From assembly GCF_015207425.1 (NCBI RefSeq), contig NZ_JADEWZ010000005.1:62001-126000 (forward strand): a DNA stretch of 64,000 nt, written 5' to 3'. The stretch comes from Lusitaniella coriacea LEGE 07157 (GTDB taxonomy: Bacteria > Cyanobacteriota > Cyanobacteriia > Cyanobacteriales > Spirulinaceae). Position numbers and translations under genes: made by a program. How positions within the stretch are numbered: the stretch's first letter is position 1; each line of letters begins with the position of its first letter. Below, piece after piece: positions 61,932 through 64,000 of the stretch. Under the pieces are notes generated by a model. It searched no databases. It was not told the origin of the DNA and saw only the letters and a list, made by a program, of their open reading frames with translations.

Positions 61932-64000
61932 GTGAATCGCGATCGCGTCATCGGGTCAGATCTATCGACGGAAACCGCCTCAGAAGAACCATTCAATCTT
62001 TCCTCTAATAGTGCTTTTTCGCTGGATTCTGCACCATTTTGCGCCCAAATTCTCTCCTTGTGTCCCGTTCCCTTCGCGATCGCGCGCGTCCGAGACGGTC
62101 GCATTCTCTACGCCAACGAACACTTCCACGACCTCTTCGACATCTCTTCAGAACATCCCCCCCATCCTCCCAGCTTAGAAGATTTTTTCGAGCCAATGAT
62201 GTGGCAATTGCTTTGCCTCTCCCTCAATCAAACTGGGTTTTTGGGAAACTGTGAATTGCAACTCAAAACTGTAAAAGGGAAACCCGTGTGGAGTTTGGTT
62301 TCTCTCCAAGTCTTCCCCGACTCCGACGAAGAACTCCTCATCGGAGTGTTTCAAGAAATTGCCGCCCAAAAACAAACCGAGCAAATCTTACAAGAAAGCC
62401 AACGTGCGTTGTTCACGCTGATTCGACATCTCCCCGGCACGATTTACCACTACCGCAAAGAACCCGATTGGATCTTAGAATTCGCCAGCGAAGGGTGTGA
62501 AACCCTAACGGGATACAAGCGAGAAACCCTATTGGGAAATTGTTCGTTCCTTTGGCAGCGTGTTATCCATCCGGCTGACTTCCCTAACGTGAGAGACACC
62601 ATTAACCAAAAACTCGAACAACAAGAAACCTATCGGGTGGAATATCGCATCCGCACCAAAAGTGGCGCAGAAAAGTGGGTTTTAGATAAAGGGCAAGGCA
62701 TCTTTGACGAAGCGGGACAAATCGTCGGACGCGAAGGCTTAATGATCGATATTACCGAGCGAAAACAGTCTGAGGAAGCCCTGCGACAGGCTGAGATCAA
62801 ATATCGCAGCATTTTTGAAAATTCAGTAGAGGGGATCTTTCAAACGACTCCAAACGGTCAATTTTTAAGCGCGAATCCGGCATTAGCTCGAATCTACGGC
62901 TATGATTCCGTAGAAAATTTAATGAACTCTCTAACCGATATCGAGCATCAGCTTTACGTCGAACCGAGTCAGCGAGCGGAATTCATTCGATTAATGCAGG
63001 AAAATGACAGCGTAACGGAGTTTGAAGCCCAGGTGTATCAGCAAGACGGAACTGCGATTTGGATTGCAGAAAACGCCCGTTCCGTGCGAGACGACGATGG
63101 AACCCTAATTTATTACGAAGGAACGGTAGAGGATATTACCGAACGCAAGCAAGTTAAAGAACAACTGCGACAGCGCGCCTTTTACGACACCTTAACCGGA
63201 CTTCCTAACCGAGCGCTCTTTTTATCTCGTTTGAGTCAAGCCCTCGGGCAATCGCGCGACGAAACAACCCCCGATCGCATTGCCGTCCTCTTCCTCGACC
63301 TCGATCGCTTCAAAATCGTCAATGATAGCTTGGGACATTTAATCGGCGATCGCTTGCTGGTTGCCATTTCTCGGCGGATCGAACATTGTCTGCGCGATCG
63401 CGACACCGTAGCGCGATTGGGCGGCGACGAATTTACCATTCTTCTCGAAGGAATTGCCAATATCCAAGCCGCCATCGATGTCGCCGAACGAATCATCGGG
63501 GAATTGAAAGCCCCCTTTAACTTAAACGGACATCAAGTTTTTACCGGAACCAGTATCGGCATTGTTTATTACGAACCCCCTTCTTGGGACTCCCGCGCTA
63601 GCGAATACGAACGTCCAGAAGACCTTCTACGAGACGCAGACACCGCACTGTATCGCGCCAAAGCGTTGGGAAAAGGGCGCTACGAAATTTTTAACACCGA
63701 AATGCGCCGCAACGCCTTAAGAGTTTTACAACTCGAAACGGAATTGCGCCAAGCCCTAGAACGGGAAGAATTAGAGATTCACTATCAACCCATCGTTTCC
63801 CTCAAAACCGGAAAACTCAAAGGATTTGAAGGATTATTGCGCTGGCGACATCAAGAAAAAGGATTGGTGTACCCCAACGCCTTTATGGAAATTGCCGAAG
63901 AGTCTGGCTTGATTTTGCCCATTGGCAGTTGGCTGTTGCGCAAGGTTTGCCATCAGCTTTGTCATTGGCAACAATTGCTCTATCGACAAGAACGAGACGA
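61932..64000 (+). CDS. PAS-PAS-PAS-GGDEF-EAL protein, 3'-truncated by window edge
   Basis: The frame is open from GTG 61932 to the window end (about 689 codons). Three PAS-type regions come first (the first from about residue 50 with ARVRDGRILYANEHF; the second near 160; the third near 290 with FENSVEGIFQTTPNG), each with a PAC-like tail ending DITER. Then comes GGDEF (RLGGDEFTILLE intact, at about 495-506) and the start of an EAL domain whose motif reads FEGLLRW (EGL, catalytic Glu kept). It is a soluble sensor that makes and/or degrades cyclic-di-GMP. The C-terminus lies outside the window. Confidence 0.92.
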   Translation, partial: MNRDRVIGSDLSTETASEEPFNLSSNSAFSLDSAPFCAQILSLCPVPFAIARVRDGRILYANEHFHDLFDISSEHPPHPPSLEDFFEPMMWQLLCLSLNQTGFLGNCELQLKTVKGKPVWSLVSLQVFPDSDEELLIGVFQEIAAQKQTEQILQESQRALFTLIRHLPGTIYHYRKEPDWILEFASEGCETLTGYKRETLLGNCSFLWQRVIHPADFPNVRDTINQKLEQQETYRVEYRIRTKSGAEKWVLDKGQGIFDEAGQIVGREGLMIDITERKQSEEALRQAEIKYRSIFENSVEGIFQTTPNGQFLSANPALARIYGYDSVENLMNSLTDIEHQLYVEPSQRAEFIRLMQENDSVTEFEAQVYQQDGTAIWIAENARSVRDDDGTLIYYEGTVEDITERKQVKEQLRQRAFYDTLTGLPNRALFLSRLSQALGQSRDETTPDRIAVLFLDLDRFKIVNDSLGHLIGDRLLVAISRRIEHCLRDRDTVARLGGDEFTILLEGIANIQAAIDVAERIIGELKAPFNLNGHQVFTGTSIGIVYYEPPSWDSRASEYERPEDLLRDADTALYRAKALGKGRYEIFNTEMRRNALRVLQLETELRQALEREELEIHYQPIVSLKTGKLKGFEGLLRWRHQEKGLVYPNAFMEIAEESGLILPIGSWLLRKVCHQLCHWQQLLYRQERD

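Overview
This 64 kb window is cyanobacterial chromosomal DNA. The HIP1 octamer GCGATCGC and its extended form GCGCGATCGCGC occur throughout. Many genes are cyanobacterial markers: ndhO, a RuBisCO-operon regulator (rbcR), XisH/XisI, a TIGR02652 protein, a DUF3110 protein, Uma2 proteins, PIN/TRAM, a PsbY-like mini-protein and giant Ser/Thr-His hybrid kinases. I cannot name the genus. Large STAND and kinase genes and many short dispersed repeats point to a large, repeat-rich genome. I see no rRNA, convincing tRNA, CRISPR array or transposase gene.

Layout. (a) 1-2 kb: the end of a peptide-type ABC solute-binding protein, and a GrpB-family protein. (b) 2-9.3 kb: an accessory, conflict-type island. 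It holds an NLR-like NB-ARC/TPR gene cut by one in-frame TAG, a XisH/XisI pair, a PIN-domain toxin-antitoxin pair and an Lhr-like helicase. (c) 9.3-18 kb: a small lipoprotein, purE, a cNMP-fold protein, a Cas4-like nuclease, a type II NADH dehydrogenase, an alpha/beta hydrolase, a small zinc protein and a PhoD-like phosphatase. (d) 18-36 kb: signalling. Two hybrid Ser/Thr-His kinases (1977 and 1401 aa) flank a REC-GGDEF-EAL regulator, followed by a HEAT-repeat protein, a kinase/WD40 fusion and two Uma2 proteins. (e) 36-45.5 kb: PIN/TRAM, hemW, queC, a small membrane protein, a duplicated hypothetical gene with a decayed copy, a VanX-type dipeptidase, DUF3110, murQ and an M50 homologue without its HExxH motif. 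(f) 45.5-47.5 kb: a type II restriction-modification module (C5 methylase, XRE controller, HNH nuclease) with a perfect palindrome between the divergent genes. (g) 47.6-64 kb: mainly housekeeping genes (lpxA, a membrane Ser/Thr kinase, rbcR, NnrU/Z-ISO-like, thioredoxin-like, gamma-carbonic-anhydrase-like, psbY-like, ndhO, geranylgeranyl-reductase-like, pyrH-frr, speB). It ends in a PAS-GGDEF-EAL protein cut by the window edge.

The points most worth a second look are: the TAG between the N-terminal domain and the NB-ARC domain of the NLR-like gene; its array of 11 near-identical 126-bp TPR units that vary at only five codons; simple-sequence repeats inserted in frame at the same place in both hybrid kinases; a methylase whose conserved C-terminal motif lies in the +1 frame between two compensating shifts; and the palindromic operator of the restriction-modification module.
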